Assembly (NCBI RefSeq): GCF_030408855.1
Contig: NZ_CP047358.1
Location: forward strand, 1,674,001 to 1,738,000
Direction: 5' to 3'
Source of the DNA: Corynebacterium glaucum
GTDB lineage: Bacteria > Actinomycetota > Actinomycetes > Mycobacteriales > Mycobacteriaceae
Length of the DNA stretch: 64,000 nt
This document shows positions 47,876-57,929 of this stretch, piece after piece. The translations under genes were made by a program, and so were the position numbers. Under the pieces are notes generated by a model, which had not been told where the DNA came from, made no database searches, and worked only from the letters and a program-made list of their open reading frames with translations. Position 1 is the first letter of the stretch; each line of letters opens with the position of its first letter.

Positions 47876-49030
47876 CTAGCTATCGTAGACCGCCGGCGTT
47901 TCGCCTCGGAGCACTTCCACCAGCCTGTCCCCTAGCACCTTCCATGAGTACGCCTGCGAGACGTGGCACCTGCCGGCTTGGCCCATGCGGGCGGCCAAGG
48001 GGGCGTCGATAAGCAATAAGCTCAGCTTGTCGACGAGCTCTTGGATGCTGTGACCGTCGACGACGAAACCTGTGTCTTTTGTGACCGTTTCAGGTGCGCC
48101 GCCGGAGTCGCCGGCGATGACCGGGATGGCGCAAGCTTGTGCTTCGAGGTAGACGATGCCCAGGCCTTCGATGTCGAGACCTGCTTTGCGAGTGCGGGCG
48201 GGCATGGCGAACACATCCGCGGCTGCGACGATGTCGCGCAGTCGTTCGCGCGAGACGGCACCGGTGAACGTGACACCCTCGACGTCGCGCGCGAGTCGCT
48301 TCAGCTTGTGACGGAACGGGCCGTCGCCGACGATGATGAGCTGGGTGCCCGGGACGCGCTCGCGGACAGCTGGGATAGCGCGGATGAGCTGATCCTGGCC
48401 CTTGCGGGCGACCAGGCGCGAGCTGCAGACAACTAGTGGGGACTCGCCAACGCCGAGAGATTCTCGGGTGGCGCCGCGCTCGACTGGTTCCGCGGGGCGG
48501 AAGAATTCCGTATCCACGCCCGACGGCAGGGGGACGAAGTCGGGGTCTCGTCCAAAGGCGTCCTTGAGACGTTCGAGCGTGAAGTTGGAAATGTAAGTGA
48601 TGGTGTCGGCGTGCTCGCCGATGCGCTGCAATGAGCGGCGTGCACCCGGCACGAGCGACCAGCCGACCTCGTGGCCGTGCGTGGAGGCGACAACCCGCGA
48701 TGCGCCTGCGCGCTTCGCGGCTGCCCCCATCACTGCGAACGGGGCGGCAGCACCGAACCAAACTGTGTCGATGTTGTGCGCGCGAATCAACTCTTGCATC
48801 TTTCGCGTCACCCGGACAGTCGGCAGCAAAAAGTAATGGGGCCAGCGCACGACCGTGTATTCGCGGGCTGCATCCCAGGCAGCAGCCTCCTCTTTGTTCG
48901 GAGTCGGTGCGAAAACGAAGACGGACTCCGGCCCCTCACGCCGCACGATCTCGTCGACAAAATCGCGGACGTAGGACTGAATCCCCCCGATGGCCGGAGG
49001 GAAATCATTGGTAACAATAAGCACGCGCAT
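47876..49030 (-). CDS. pimB: GT4 mannosyltransferase PimB'
   Basis: 384 residues from ATG at 49030 (MRVLIVTNDFPPAIGGIQS). GT-B fold with donor-site motifs SRLVARKGQDQLIRAIP, GDGPFRHKLKRLAR and EGLGIVYLEAQACAIPVIAG (EX7E motif). This is the second mannosyltransferase of phosphatidylinositol mannoside synthesis (Rv2188c type), acting on PIM1 at the inner membrane face. A longer frame upstream is in the divergent intergenic and is discarded. Confidence is higher for the family than for the exact substrate. Confidence 0.88.
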   Translation of the reverse strand: MRVLIVTNDFPPAIGGIQSYVRDFVDEIVRREGPESVFVFAPTPNKEEAAAWDAAREYTVVRWPHYFLLPTVRVTRKMQELIRAHNIDTVWFGAAAPFAVMGAAAKRAGASRVVASTHGHEVGWSLVPGARRSLQRIGEHADTITYISNFTLERLKDAFGRDPDFVPLPSGVDTEFFRPAEPVERGATRESLGVGESPLVVCSSRLVARKGQDQLIRAIPAVRERVPGTQLIIVGDGPFRHKLKRLARDVEGVTFTGAVSRERLRDIVAAADVFAMPARTRKAGLDIEGLGIVYLEAQACAIPVIAGDSGGAPETVTKDTGFVVDGHSIQELVDKLSLLLIDAPLAARMGQAGRCHVSQAYSWKVLGDRLVEVLRGETPAVYDS

Positions 49031-49043
49031 AGCGCGACAGAGT

Positions 49044-50072
49044 CTAGTACCGAACCGCCCCGCTGATTGGCATCGAGTCGTACGCGACCACCTGAACTGG
49101 GATGCCGTAATCCGAAGCGTGGACCACCATACCATCACCGATATACATGCCGACGTGCGTGGTTCCCGGGTAGTAGCCAATGATGTCGCCGGGCTGAAGC
49201 TGACTCAACGGCACCGGCGTGCCTCCGGCAAGCTGCGCTTGGGATGTGCGCGGAATCGACTTTCCGTTCTGTGCGTAAGCGAAGACCATCAACCCCGAAC
49301 AGTCGAACGCGTTTGGTCCAGTTGCACCCCAACCATAGGGCTTACCCACCTGAGCCATTGCCGAGGACACCACACCCGAGCCAGCCCCCGGAATATTGAT
49401 GCCATAAGGGTCAATCGGATTGTCCTTGTTGATCCAGCGCTGCATGCCCTCAGGGCTCAGGGCATCCACCTGTGCTTCTAGGTCGCTTACCTGGGACTCC
49501 AGATCCTTGCGCTCTCGTTCAAGCTTGCCGCGCTTCGCTTTGAGATCGTCTCGGGTCTTCTGCGCCTCGGTAACGGCCGCCACCGCAGCGTCGTTCCGCT
49601 CCGTCGCGCTGCGGCTAGCCTTGTCCAACCCCTGCAGTGTGCGCTCCGCATTGCGTGACAGCGTGCTCAGGAATGCAGCTCGGTCAATCGCGGCCTGCGG
49701 GCTGCCTGACTCGAGTGTGGTGAGGAGACGCTCATTGTTGGTGTTGCGGTAGCGCGATTGCGCGATGCCGTTGAGATTCTGCTGGAAGCCGACACGCTCA
49801 CCGTTTGCGCGGTCTGCCGCACCACGGGCTACCTCCGCCTCGCGCGACAGCTGCGTAACGCGGCCCTCGGCCGCGGCGATCTCATCTTCGAGACCTTTGA
49901 TCTCCTCAGCCTTCGCGGAAACCTCGTGGGAGACATTCTCAAGCTTGTCAATCAGCTCATCCACGTCGTCGGCGCCGGCAACTGGTGCCACCACGGAGGA
50001 AAGCACTGCGCCGAACGTTGTTGCCGCAACCGCACGTCCGACTCCGACCTGACGCTTTGAGTGCTTACCCAC
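49044..50072 (-). CDS. NlpC/P60 peptidoglycan endopeptidase with coiled-coil N-terminus
   Basis: 342 residues. Signal peptide (about 1-33, ending near VAGADD), a long coiled coil (about 35-200: EIKGLEDEIAAAEGRVTQL and similar), then the NlpC/P60 domain with catalytic Cys in NAFDCSGLMVFAY, His in GTTHVGMYIG and a second His in GMVVHASDY. RipA-like proteins of this layout cleave the DAP cross-bridge in the cell wall; the coiled coil may inhibit or localise the enzyme (Rv2190c type). The GTG start has AGGAGG eight bases upstream. It is separate from the next NlpC/P60 gene by 174 bases and a terminator. Confidence 0.92.
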   Translation of the reverse strand: MGKHSKRQVGVGRAVAATTFGAVLSSVVAPVAGADDVDELIDKLENVSHEVSAKAEEIKGLEDEIAAAEGRVTQLSREAEVARGAADRANGERVGFQQNLNGIAQSRYRNTNNERLLTTLESGSPQAAIDRAAFLSTLSRNAERTLQGLDKASRSATERNDAAVAAVTEAQKTRDDLKAKRGKLERERKDLESQVSDLEAQVDALSPEGMQRWINKDNPIDPYGINIPGAGSGVVSSAMAQVGKPYGWGATGPNAFDCSGLMVFAYAQNGKSIPRTSQAQLAGGTPVPLSQLQPGDIIGYYPGTTHVGMYIGDGMVVHASDYGIPVQVVAYDSMPISGAVRY

Positions 50073-50199
50073 TTGTAATTCCTCCTGATGTTTCCAAAAC
50101 CGCTATCACTATAACCCCCGGAGTTCGGCGGTCAAAGGACTATTGGTCTAGGCGGGAAATGTTGTGACTCGAGTGAACCTAAGATGCCGCTGAACACGC

Positions 50200-50232
50200 A
50201 AAACCCCCGCACCAGGGTGGCTGGGCGGGGGT
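50200..50232 (-). terminator. Terminator after the second NlpC/P60 gene
   Basis: ACCCCCGC (50203-50210) and GCGGGGGT (50225-50232) form an 8-bp GC-rich stem, and the minus strand continues with TTTT. It lies 15 bases after the stop of the upstream gene. Confidence 0.85.
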
Positions 50233-50246
50233 AGACTGCGCTAATT

Positions 50247-51008
50247 TTAGAAGCGCACCACGGAGTGGATCGGCATGTAGTTCAGTGGCCGTTCGCCAAC
50301 CGGAATGCCGGAGTTCAGCGCGTCGATCATCATGCCGTCGCCGGCGTAGATTGCAACGTGGGATGCACCGCCGTAGTACACGACGATGTCACCTGGCTGG
50401 ATCTGATCGAGCGGGATGTTCTGGCCTGCAGACGCCTGCGCCTGGGAGGTGCGCGGAATGGAGATGCCCGCCTGGGAGTACACCCAAGAAGTGAAACCGG
50501 AGCAGTCGAACGCGTTCGGGCCAGCAGCGCCGTAGACGTACGGTGCACCCACCTTGCTGCGCGCGATGTCCACGATCTGCTGACCCTTGGAAGTCTCGAC
50601 GACCGGGGCTTCCTCAACGATCTCTTCAACCGGCTCGGCGGGAGCTACGTACTGCTCAGCAGCAGCCACCTGTTCGGTGTAGCGAACCTCAAGGTTGTCG
50701 AGGTACGCGCTGAAGCCCTGCAGGTTCTTAACGCCTGGAACAGCCTTCGCTGCCTTAACAGCTGCCAGAACATCAGCGTCAGCGTCGACACCCTCCAGCG
50801 ACGGAATCCACTGCTCAATGCCCGGGATAGCTGCGATTCCGGGGACGTTCTCGATGCCAGGAACCTCAACGGCAACCGGGGTGTTCGGAACGCGTACCTC
50901 GGCCGCCTCGGCGGTCGGGACCATCAACGTCGCGCCTGCAACAGCTGCAGTTGCAGCTGCAACGGTGCGTGCCACGGTGCTGGTCTCCTGGCGACGGTGC
51001 TTAGCCAC
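50247..51008 (-). CDS. NlpC/P60 peptidoglycan hydrolase under a ydaO riboswitch
   Basis: 253 residues from GTG at 51008 (MAKHRRQETSTVARTV). A signal peptide (to about residue 36, ending EAAEV), a Val/Pro/Gly/Ile-rich middle with repeated PGI units (VPGIENVPGIAAIPGIEQW), and a C-terminal NlpC/P60 domain with Cys in NAFDCSGFTSWVY, His in GGASHVAIYAGD. Unlike the other NlpC/P60 copy there is no long coiled coil. The third catalytic position reads MIDALNSG instead of VVHASDY, so the usual second His is missing in this copy. A ydaO-type riboswitch precedes it. Confidence 0.92.
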   Translation of the reverse strand: MAKHRRQETSTVARTVAAATAAVAGATLMVPTAEAAEVRVPNTPVAVEVPGIENVPGIAAIPGIEQWIPSLEGVDADADVLAAVKAAKAVPGVKNLQGFSAYLDNLEVRYTEQVAAAEQYVAPAEPVEEIVEEAPVVETSKGQQIVDIARSKVGAPYVYGAAGPNAFDCSGFTSWVYSQAGISIPRTSQAQASAGQNIPLDQIQPGDIVVYYGGASHVAIYAGDGMMIDALNSGIPVGERPLNYMPIHSVVRF

Positions 51009-51030
51009 GAAAAGTGTTCTCCATATCCTT

Positions 51031-51185
51031 CTCAATCGCCTACCGGGTTAGCTGACGGGTGGGGCTTGAGAATCAGCCCTGGCGCGCTCCGCGACAAGTA
51101 AAGCTGTCGTCCCTCACGGCCATTTACCCCAGGGGCGAAACTCCTTGGCTTCACTTGGGCCCCCGGCTCCCGTTCCTGCGTACTC
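51031..51185 (-). promoter_or_regulatory. ydaO/yuaA-type (c-di-AMP) riboswitch
   Basis: On the minus strand the leader of the NlpC/P60 gene contains GGGAGCCGGGGGCCCA, then CCCTGGGGTAAATGG and CGTCAGCTAACCCGGTAGGCG in order, which are the conserved blocks of the ydaO-yuaA aptamer as seen in Streptomyces and mycobacteria. This class binds c-di-AMP and in actinobacteria commonly precedes cell-wall hydrolase genes. The gene starts only 22 bases after the aptamer, so control is probably at translation or by a short overlapping terminator. Confidence 0.9.
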
Positions 51186-51527
51186 ATTGGGGGCACGCGG
51201 TGTCCGAGAAGCGGCGTATATGTTGTGTCTTCGTACCTTGCGTCAACGGTCGTTATCGCAATGTCTCGAACAGATTACGAAACGGCAAAGACGATGTCCA
51301 CCCACTCGGCCGTTATCGATCCGTTATTTTTTCAAACTCCCCCAATCTGGGGTTACCTTAGCGCTGCCAATTCTTTGGCGCACGAACCGTCGATAAGCGA
51401 AGAACCGGCTTGTGAACTGGGCTTTCTTTCCAAGCCCTTCGGACCTGACCACGAGCGGGCCTGCACTCCTCCCGGAGCCACTGTGACCTTGCTCTCACAG
51501 AGGATTTAACCCGCTCGTAACAAAGGG
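51186..51527. other. Non-coding region upstream of the riboswitch
   Basis: Between qcrB and the riboswitch. I see no gene on either strand: short frames lack ribosome binding sites. It probably holds the promoter for the NlpC/P60 transcript. The stretch includes one copy of GCTTATCGACG (minus strand, 51388-51398) outside any coding sequence. Confidence 0.4.
51388..51398 (-). repeat. Intergenic copy of the GCTTATCGACG motif
   Basis: The only exact copy in this window not inside a coding sequence; flanked by CTTC on its 5' side (reads CTTCGCTTATCGACGG on the minus strand), matching the extended form seen at 4466 and 15103. Confidence 0.7.
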
Positions 51528-51561
51528 ATAAGGCCCCTTCCGCATTAGGAAAGGGCCTTAT
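51528..51561 (-). terminator. Terminator after qcrB
   Basis: ATAAGGCCC (51528-51536) and GGGCCTTAT (51553-51561) form a 9-bp stem 12 bases after the qcrB stop codon. The T-run on the minus strand is short, so termination may be partial. Confidence 0.65.
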
Positions 51562-51572
51562 CAATGACGGGA

Positions 51573-53213
51573 TTAGCTGCGTGGCTTACCGTCGCTGTAG
51601 GTCGCGTCGCGGTCGGTGACGTTCTTCGTCTCCTCGAGCTGACGCATGGTCTCGACCTCCTCGTGGTGGTATTCGTCCGCCGCGTCTCGAACGCGCTCGG
51701 TGACGGCAATGTCGGCCGGGCTGAATGCACCAACAGTTTCCGCGTCGGCAAAACCGAGCTGGTTCATCTGCTTCGGCACGCGGGCACCGCCGTACTCGAG
51801 CGGGATCGGGTGTCCGTGCTCGTCCACCTGGCCCAGCGGCTGGTGGATTTCGACGAACGCGCCGTTCGGCAGCTTCTTGATCACGCCGGTCTCGATACCG
51901 TGCTCCAGCACCTCGCGGTCAGAGCGCTGCAAACCAACGCAGATGCGGTAGGTGATGAAGTACGCCAGCGGCGGCAGGACGACCAGGCCGATACGGCCAA
52001 CCCAGGTCATCGCGTTCAGCGAGATCTGGAAGAAGTGAGCCACGTGGTCGTTTCCGCCAGAAATCGTAAGCAGCAAGAAGAACACGATGCCCATGACGCC
52101 GAGTCCGGTGCGAGCGGGCACGTCGCGCGGACGCTGCAGAAGGTTGTGGTGCGCACGATCGCCGGTGGCGGCAGCCTCGATGAACGGGTAGGAGATCAAG
52201 AGGATCACCATAACGCCACACATCAGGGCCACCCAGAAGGCGCCCGGGATCGTGTAGTTGCCCAAGTAGAGCTCCCATGCCGGCATCACACGGGCGGCAC
52301 CATCCGTCCAGAGCATGTAGACGTCAGGCTGTGAGCCTGCGGACACCTGGGATGGGTTGTACGGACCGAGGTTCCAGATCGCGTTGATGGTGGTCAGACC
52401 AGCCATGCCGGCGAGGACACCAAAGACGATCATCATGAAGCCGACGGCTTTCACGGCGAACACCGGGAGAATGCGGATACCGATCACGTTGTTCTCGGTG
52501 CGCCCCGGGCCAGGGAACTGGGTGTGCTTCTGGAACCAGACGAGCAGCAGGTGCGCTGCGATCAGCGCGAGAATGATGCCCGGAAGCACCAGCACGTGGA
52601 GGATGTAGAAGCGGTCCAGCATCAGATCCGACGGGAAGTCGCCGCCGAAGATCGCCCAGTGGATCCAGGTACCGATGATCGGCACTGACAGGATGATCGC
52701 GGACATGATTCGCAGGCCGACGCCGGAGAGCAGGTCATCCGGCAGCGAGTAGCCCATGAAGCCCTCGATCATGCCCAGCAGGATCAGGGTCACACCGATG
52801 ACCCAGTTCGCCTCACGCGGGCGACGGAACGCGCCGGTGAAGAAGATGCGCAGCATGTGGGCGAACATCGCCATCATGAACATCAGCGCAGCCCAGTGGT
52901 GCATCTGGCGGACGAATAGACCACCACGGACATCGAAGGAGATGTCCAACGCCGTGGCGTACGCACGCGACATTTCCACACCGTTGAGCGGGAGGTACGC
53001 GCCGTCGTAAATCACCTTGGTGATCGACGGGTCGAAGAACAAAGCCAGGTAGACACCGGTCAGAAGAAGGATGATGAAGCTGTAGAGCGCCATCTCGCCG
53101 AGCATGAAAGACCAGTGGCTCGGGAAAACCTTGTTCAGTTGCGGCCGGAGAACACCGGCAATCGTGTATCGCGAATCAACGTTATCCGCGGCTTTAGCGA
53201 GTTTCGTGCTCAT
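51573..53213 (-). CDS. qcrB: Menaquinol-cytochrome c reductase cytochrome b subunit
   Basis: 546 residues, with about nine membrane helices in the first 430 and a ~120-residue soluble C-terminal extension typical of actinobacteria. Heme-b ligand segments ([36 protein letters not shown]) are present, and the Qo-site region is around MGYSLPDD. It oxidises menaquinol in the bcc-aa3 supercomplex. Its ATG overlaps the qcrA stop by one base (TAATG). Confidence 0.96.
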   Translation of the reverse strand: MSTKLAKAADNVDSRYTIAGVLRPQLNKVFPSHWSFMLGEMALYSFIILLLTGVYLALFFDPSITKVIYDGAYLPLNGVEMSRAYATALDISFDVRGGLFVRQMHHWAALMFMMAMFAHMLRIFFTGAFRRPREANWVIGVTLILLGMIEGFMGYSLPDDLLSGVGLRIMSAIILSVPIIGTWIHWAIFGGDFPSDLMLDRFYILHVLVLPGIILALIAAHLLLVWFQKHTQFPGPGRTENNVIGIRILPVFAVKAVGFMMIVFGVLAGMAGLTTINAIWNLGPYNPSQVSAGSQPDVYMLWTDGAARVMPAWELYLGNYTIPGAFWVALMCGVMVILLISYPFIEAAATGDRAHHNLLQRPRDVPARTGLGVMGIVFFLLLTISGGNDHVAHFFQISLNAMTWVGRIGLVVLPPLAYFITYRICVGLQRSDREVLEHGIETGVIKKLPNGAFVEIHQPLGQVDEHGHPIPLEYGGARVPKQMNQLGFADAETVGAFSPADIAVTERVRDAADEYHHEEVETMRQLEETKNVTDRDATYSDGKPRS

Positions 53214-54433
53214 TAGGACTGACGCTCCCAGAATGCCGGGCCAACGGGCTCAACAAAGTTGCCCTTGGCGATGAGGTATCCATCTTCGTCGATAGTGACA
53301 GGCAGCTGCGGCAGCGCGCGAGCGGCCGGGCCGAAAATCGGCTTGCCATACTGCAGCGCGTCGAACTGCGATTGGTGGCACGGGCACAGAATGCGGTTGG
53401 TCTGGGCCTCGTACAGAGATGTCGGGCAACCAATGTGCGTGCAGATCTTCGAGTAGGCGTAGAAGTCACCGTAGTGGAAGTCTTCCTGGCCTTCGCGCTC
53501 GACGACCTTTTCCGCGTCCTGCGAACGCAGGCGGATCAGCATGACCGCGTTGCGCGGACCGTGCAGAGAGTGCATGTGGTTCTCGTAGACATCGCGCTTC
53601 GGGTCGTACTTGTCGCCGTCGTTGACGTCTTCTTCGTACAGCGGGAAGATCGTCTCCATGGCACCGGCCGCAAGATCCTCTGGGCGCATACGCACCAAGC
53701 GCGAAACACCCGCGGTGCTGTAGTGCTCTCCAGCAGCACCAGCGTGCTTTTCCGCGATCGCGCCGGTGTCGCGAGCGAGGTAGATCTTCACCCCTTGGTC
53801 GTGCAGGGTCCAGCCGTGGGTCCAAAGCGTACCGTCGCCGTGGTAGCCAAGGGCGTGACGCTCGCGCCACGGGTTCTTGATCAGACCACCGAGCGGAGCG
53901 ATCACCACGAGACCGGCGAGGACACCGGCAGTGCCGAGAAGACCTTTCATTGCGGTGCGGCGACCGAGAGTGGAGGTCTCCCAAGCATCGTTCAGCAGAG
54001 CGGTAGTGGTACGGCGGTCGAGCTCCGAGGACCGGCCGTCGTGACGACGCTGTACCGAAATCTCCTCAGGGATGAACTTCTTCACGTACTGAACCATCGC
54101 AATGCCGAGCGATAGGAACGACAATCCGGCAGTCAAACCAAGTAGCGGGGTATATGCAGTGTAGATCCACAGGCCTTCATCACCGTGGAACTTCGGCTCC
54201 CACGGCCAGAAGAGGTAGATGCCGAGGAAGGCAATCGCGGTCACAACCGAAACTGCGAGCCACGCATTGATGCCTGCAGCAGCGGACTTCTCTCGCGGGT
54301 CACCCTCGACCGGAAAACGTTCCTTGCGGTAGGCGACGGTAACGTCGTCGAGCTCGGTGCCGAGCGCAGCGAGCTCCGCATTGCTCATGCGCTCAAGCTC
54401 CTGGTCGGTGTAGTTCTTTTTCACTTCACTCAT
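53213..54433 (-). CDS. qcrA: Rieske iron-sulfur subunit of bc1
   Basis: 406 residues from ATG at 54433. An N-terminal tail with three membrane helices (about 55-75, 88-110, 170-195) is the actinobacterial type. The 2Fe-2S ligands are in [10 protein letters not shown] and CPCHQSQFD (two Cys, two His) near residue 345-375. It accepts electrons from menaquinol and passes them to cytochrome c1. ATGA overlap with the qcrC stop shows coupling. Confidence 0.96.
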   Translation of the reverse strand: MSEVKKNYTDQELERMSNAELAALGTELDDVTVAYRKERFPVEGDPREKSAAAGINAWLAVSVVTAIAFLGIYLFWPWEPKFHGDEGLWIYTAYTPLLGLTAGLSFLSLGIAMVQYVKKFIPEEISVQRRHDGRSSELDRRTTTALLNDAWETSTLGRRTAMKGLLGTAGVLAGLVVIAPLGGLIKNPWRERHALGYHGDGTLWTHGWTLHDQGVKIYLARDTGAIAEKHAGAAGEHYSTAGVSRLVRMRPEDLAAGAMETIFPLYEEDVNDGDKYDPKRDVYENHMHSLHGPRNAVMLIRLRSQDAEKVVEREGQEDFHYGDFYAYSKICTHIGCPTSLYEAQTNRILCPCHQSQFDALQYGKPIFGPAARALPQLPVTIDEDGYLIAKGNFVEPVGPAFWERQS

Positions 54434-55278
54434 GAGCGGGATCCAATCCAAATCGCGGCTGCGGCCACAAGGGTCACGCCAATCATCCACATGGCCATAC
54501 CTTCAGACACCGGGCCAAGGCCACCAAGTCCCCAGCCACCCGGGCTCGGCGTCTCCTTTGACGACTTGATGAAGGCAATGATGTCCTTCTTCTCGTCTGC
54601 GCTGAGCTGACGGTCTGAGAACTTCGGCATGTTCTGAGGGCCGGTAAGCATCGCCTGGTAAATCTCCTGCTCATTCGCAGGGTCAAGCTCCGGAGCGTAC
54701 TTACCGGAAGACAGTGCGCCACCCCGGCCGGTGAAGCTGTGGCACGATGCACAGTTCAGACGGAAGAGTTCGCCGCCGCGCGCGACGTCCGCAGCCTGAA
54801 TCTGCCCGTCGTAGCCCTTGCCGCGCAGCTCCTCCATCGCTACGGTGCCGTCCTCGTTGTACACCAGCTCAGGGCCGCCGCCGTTAGCCGCGACGTAAGC
54901 CGCAAGAGCAAGCGCCTGCGACTCGGTGTAGCGCGGGCGCTTACGCTCAGCCTGCGCGTCATTCGACATCATCGGCATGCGGCCAGAGTTGACCTGGAAG
55001 TAAACCGCGCCTTCACCCGTGCCGATCAGCGACGGACCGCGATCTTCGACACCCTGCAGGTTCGCACCGTGGCAGGTGATGCAGGCCTGGTCGTAGAGGT
55101 CCTTGCCCTCCTGAATCATGGCCTGATCGTCGCGCTGGGCGGTTGCAACCTGTGCATTAGGGACGATTGCCGCGGCGAGGAAACCCGCTCCCGTCAGACC
55201 CAGGGTCAGGGCGGCGGCACCGGCGACAGTGCGCTGCGCCTTGCGGCGGCTGCGCTTCTTCTTAGGTGTGTTATCCAT
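54430..55278 (-). CDS. qcrC: Di-heme cytochrome c subunit of bc1 (cytochrome cc)
   Basis: 282 residues from ATG at 55278, which has AAAGGG six bases upstream; ATG at 55296 is an alternative. A signal-anchor follows a basic tail ([11 protein letters not shown]), then two c-type heme motifs CITCH and CASCH with Met ligands downstream, then a C-terminal membrane helix (about residues 257-277). In these bacteria the second heme domain replaces a separate cytochrome c by docking directly on CtaC. Confidence 0.95.
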   Translation of the reverse strand: MDNTPKKKRSRRKAQRTVAGAAALTLGLTGAGFLAAAIVPNAQVATAQRDDQAMIQEGKDLYDQACITCHGANLQGVEDRGPSLIGTGEGAVYFQVNSGRMPMMSNDAQAERKRPRYTESQALALAAYVAANGGGPELVYNEDGTVAMEELRGKGYDGQIQAADVARGGELFRLNCASCHSFTGRGGALSSGKYAPELDPANEQEIYQAMLTGPQNMPKFSDRQLSADEKKDIIAFIKSSKETPSPGGWGLGGLGPVSEGMAMWMIGVTLVAAAAIWIGSRS

Positions 55279-55325
55279 GTTGTTCCCTTTAGACATCTTT
55301 GAGAAATACGTTCGGGCCAACCGGC

Positions 55326-55946
55326 TTACTGAACGATGTAGAGAGTGATGAACACGCCGATCCAGATGGCATCGACGAAGTGCCAGTAGTACGAAGTCGC
55401 CATAGCCGCGGTTGCCTGCGCCGGGGTGAACTTCGACTTGTGGACACGCAGGAGTACGACGATGAAGGCGAGGATTCCGGCTGTCACGTGCGCCATGTGG
55501 AAACCGGTGATGATGTAGAACACCGAGCCGTAGACGCTGGACTGGATGGTCACGCCCGCGTGCACCATTTCTGTCCACTCAAACGCAACGAGGCCAAGGA
55601 AGATGACGCCGAGGGCGATGGTTACGCCAAACCACTTGCGCAGGCCGAAGACGTCACCTCTCTCCGCCGCGAACACGCCGAACTGGGAAGTAAACGATGA
55701 AGCAACGAGCACCACGGTGATGATTCCACCGAACAGGATGTTTAGGTGCGCCGTCTGGTTATCCCAGTCGTTGGCTGCCAGACCGTTCGCACGAGACACG
55801 AAGTACATCGAGAACAGGCCGGCAAAGAACATCAACTCTTGGGCGAGGAACGCGATCGTGCCGACGCTGACGATGTTTGGTCGGTTCAGCGCAGAGACGC
55901 GATCTTGCGGAGTCGCCATGCCTTGGTTAGAAATTGCGGTCGTCAC
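55326..55946 (-). CDS. ctaE: Cytochrome aa3 oxidase subunit III
   Basis: 206 residues, GTG start, five membrane helices. Segments [21 protein letters not shown] and [16 protein letters not shown], with [19 protein letters not shown] at the end, are the COX3 signature. It belongs to the proton-pumping terminal oxidase. It is the first gene of the ctaE-qcrCAB run; the catalytic subunit gene ctaD is not in this window. Confidence 0.95.
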   Translation of the reverse strand: MTTAISNQGMATPQDRVSALNRPNIVSVGTIAFLAQELMFFAGLFSMYFVSRANGLAANDWDNQTAHLNILFGGIITVVLVASSFTSQFGVFAAERGDVFGLRKWFGVTIALGVIFLGLVAFEWTEMVHAGVTIQSSVYGSVFYIITGFHMAHVTAGILAFIVVLLRVHKSKFTPAQATAAMATSYYWHFVDAIWIGVFITLYIVQ

Positions 55947-56332
55947 GCATGTGATTATTCCCCCTCACGACCGTAAAGTCACCTCGATTACCCCCGACTT
56001 TTTTCTGAGGCCACGGCTACAACCTGCCGTTTTTCCTGCCGCGCTGCGTTAAGCCCGTGCCTGCCTTCAACAGTCTCCACCAACCGGCGAGAGCACTCTT
56101 GTCATCTCTGCAGGTCAACTGCCAATGAAATTTTCAGTTGTCCGCGTGGCGGATGCGGCATTCTCCGGACTGCGAAACGAATCCGTCGGTTGACAATCCC
56201 CCAGAGTTCCCGAGCGTGTCGGACATCACAGTGCCTTTGCCTTTAACCCCACCCAGAACCAACTTTCGGATGACCCCCACGCTATCGGCGCTCCCCTATC
56301 CCGGAGGAGTGGGTGAGCGGATTCTGGACGAC
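55947..56332. other. Promoter region of ctaE-qcrCAB with half palindrome
   Basis: Non-coding. TTGTCCGC-GTG-GCGGATG (56138-56155) matches one arm and part of the second arm of the paired palindromes at 14622-14680. An AT-rich segment (56120-56136) lies next to it. Otherwise nothing recognisable; a promoter for the respiratory operon is expected here. Confidence 0.4.
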
Positions 56333-56366
56333 AAAACCCCGCCTCCGTCTTACGACGAGAGCGGGG
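56333..56366 (-). terminator. Terminator after ctaF
   Basis: CCCCGC (56337-56342) and GCGGGG (56361-56366) form a GC-rich stem with a partly paired 18-base loop; the minus strand continues with TTTT (56336-56333). It is 20 bases after the ctaF stop codon and separates ctaCF from ctaE. Confidence 0.8.
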
Positions 56367-56385
56367 CAACCTCAGCGCGAGATAG

Positions 56386-56817
56386 CTAGTGCTTCTCGCT
56401 CGGGATTCCGTACTGCAGATTCAGCTGGGTGGTTGTCCAGATCAGGAACACCGCACCGAAAGCCACAAGCCAGATCTGGTAGAAAGCGATGCCGAGTCCA
56501 AGGAAGAGGACTGCGCCAGCCATAGCGAACGGCCAGATCGATCCAGGCGAGAAGAAGCCCAGCACGCCAGCGCCGTCCTCAATCTCTGCCTCTTCCCAGT
56601 CCTCCGGGACGATATCCATGCGGCGCTCGGTGAAGTCGAGGTAGACACCCAGCATGAACGACATCAATGTTGCGAGCACGAGTGCGGCACCGCCGACCCA
56701 CTCCATGCCACCTCGCCAGGCATCCTCCCCGATCCGCGACGTCGCGATGATGTAGAAGACGGCCATCAAACCCAAGAAGGTGCCGATAGCGTAGAAGACT
56801 CTTGCGCCAGTTCCCAT
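56386..56817 (-). CDS. ctaF: Cytochrome aa3 oxidase subunit IV
   Basis: 143 residues with four membrane helices (about 8-28, 38-58, 88-106, 112-130). The segment TLMSFMLGVYLDFTERRMDI and the PEDWEEAEIEDGAGVLGFFS loop are typical of the actinobacterial subunit (CtaF). It is a structural part of the aa3 oxidase. It starts 17 bases after ctaC and is co-transcribed. Confidence 0.94.
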   Translation of the reverse strand: MGTGARVFYAIGTFLGLMAVFYIIATSRIGEDAWRGGMEWVGGAALVLATLMSFMLGVYLDFTERRMDIVPEDWEEAEIEDGAGVLGFFSPGSIWPFAMAGAVLFLGLGIAFYQIWLVAFGAVFLIWTTTQLNLQYGIPSEKH

Positions 56818-56834
56818 TTTTCTACACTCTCTTT

Positions 56835-57929
56835 CTAAACAGTCGCGTTCGGGTCAACGGTGTTCTGGCCGTCGCGGGTACCCACGCGGTTAGAAACGAA
56901 CGGCTTGGTGGAGGTTGCGTACGGCGCTTCCCCAATTTCCTGCAGTGCCGCCGAGTTCGGAGCCTGCGGGTTATCGAGACGGAAGTCCATGTACTGCTTG
57001 AACTTTTCCGGGGTCACAGCGCGAACCTCGAAGTTCATCATCGCGTGGTACGTACCGCACATCTCGGCACAGCGGCCAACGAAGGCACCTTCTTCCTCGA
57101 TCTTTTCGATCTGGAAGCGACGTTCCTGCTGGTTCGACTCCGGGTGAGCGTACGCATCGCGCTTGAACAGGAACTCCGGAACCCAGAACGCGTGGTTCAC
57201 GTCAGCGGACGCGAGGCGGAATTCAATCGCCGTATCGGTCGGCAGTACCAGGACCGGAACCTCTTCGGTGCTACCGACGGTCTCGATCTGGTTGTAGTTC
57301 AGGTACGACAGGTCACCCATGGAGGTGCCGTGAATCGGGTTCGCGTTGTGCATCTCCTCTGGATCGTGCTTGGTCATCTCCGCGAGATCCTGACGTTCCT
57401 TATCGCGCCCGTCGTAGTCCTGACCGTCCGCGGAGAGGTTGCCCGAAACGTTGGCGTAGCCGAACTTCCAGTTCCACTGGAACGCGGTCACGTCGACCAC
57501 GACCTCCGGACCCTTGTTCAACGCGGTGGTTCGGGTCTGCGCCTGCACAGTGAAGAAGAACAGCACCATCACGATGATGATCGGCACGATGGTGAGCCCA
57601 AGCTCCAACGGGACGTTGTACTGGAGCTGCTTCGGAAACTCTGGTGCACCCTGCTTCTCGCGACGCTTGTTGCCCCAGGCGAAGATGGCGACCAAGAACA
57701 GGCCCCACATAATGATGCCGATGATCCAGGCAGCCACCCAGACCCACACCCAGAAGTTGTACATCTGGGTCGCCTCTGGGGTGACGCCGCTCGGCCACCC
57801 CATGTCCAGGACGCGCGCAATGCCTGCCGGAGGGGCAACCTCACAGCCCGCGAGGAACAAGCCCCCAAAGAGCAACGAGCCCGCGGCACCAGCCTTCTTG
57901 GCAAAGCTGCGGTTCTTTTGCTTTTCCAC
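56835..57929 (-). CDS. ctaC: Cytochrome aa3 oxidase subunit II (lipoprotein)
   Basis: 364 residues from GTG at 57929. Signal peptide with lipobox FLAGC, two membrane helices (about 55-80, 110-130), then the CuA cupredoxin domain. CuA ligands: GRCAEMCGTYHAMMNF (two Cys, His, Met) and the His in VNHAFWVPEF. An insertion of about 60 residues rich in Asp/Glu/Asn (GQDYDGRDKERQDLAEM) in the domain is typical for actinobacteria and contacts cytochrome cc. It transfers electrons from QcrC to CtaD. Confidence 0.95.
   Translation of the reverse strand: MEKQKNRSFAKKAGAAGSLLFGGLFLAGCEVAPPAGIARVLDMGWPSGVTPEATQMYNFWVWVWVAAWIIGIIMWGLFLVAIFAWGNKRREKQGAPEFPKQLQYNVPLELGLTIVPIIIVMVLFFFTVQAQTRTTALNKGPEVVVDVTAFQWNWKFGYANVSGNLSADGQDYDGRDKERQDLAEMTKHDPEEMHNANPIHGTSMGDLSYLNYNQIETVGSTEEVPVLVLPTDTAIEFRLASADVNHAFWVPEFLFKRDAYAHPESNQQERRFQIEKIEEEGAFVGRCAEMCGTYHAMMNFEVRAVTPEKFKQYMDFRLDNPQAPNSAALQEIGEAPYATSTKPFVSNRVGTRDGQNTVDPNATV

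Noticed and set aside
51482..51499. TGTGA-N8-TCACA dyad resembling a GlxR/CRP site
   Set aside because: The GlxR consensus has a 6-base spacer (TGTGA-N6-TCACA). Here the spacer is 8 bases, so it does not fit.
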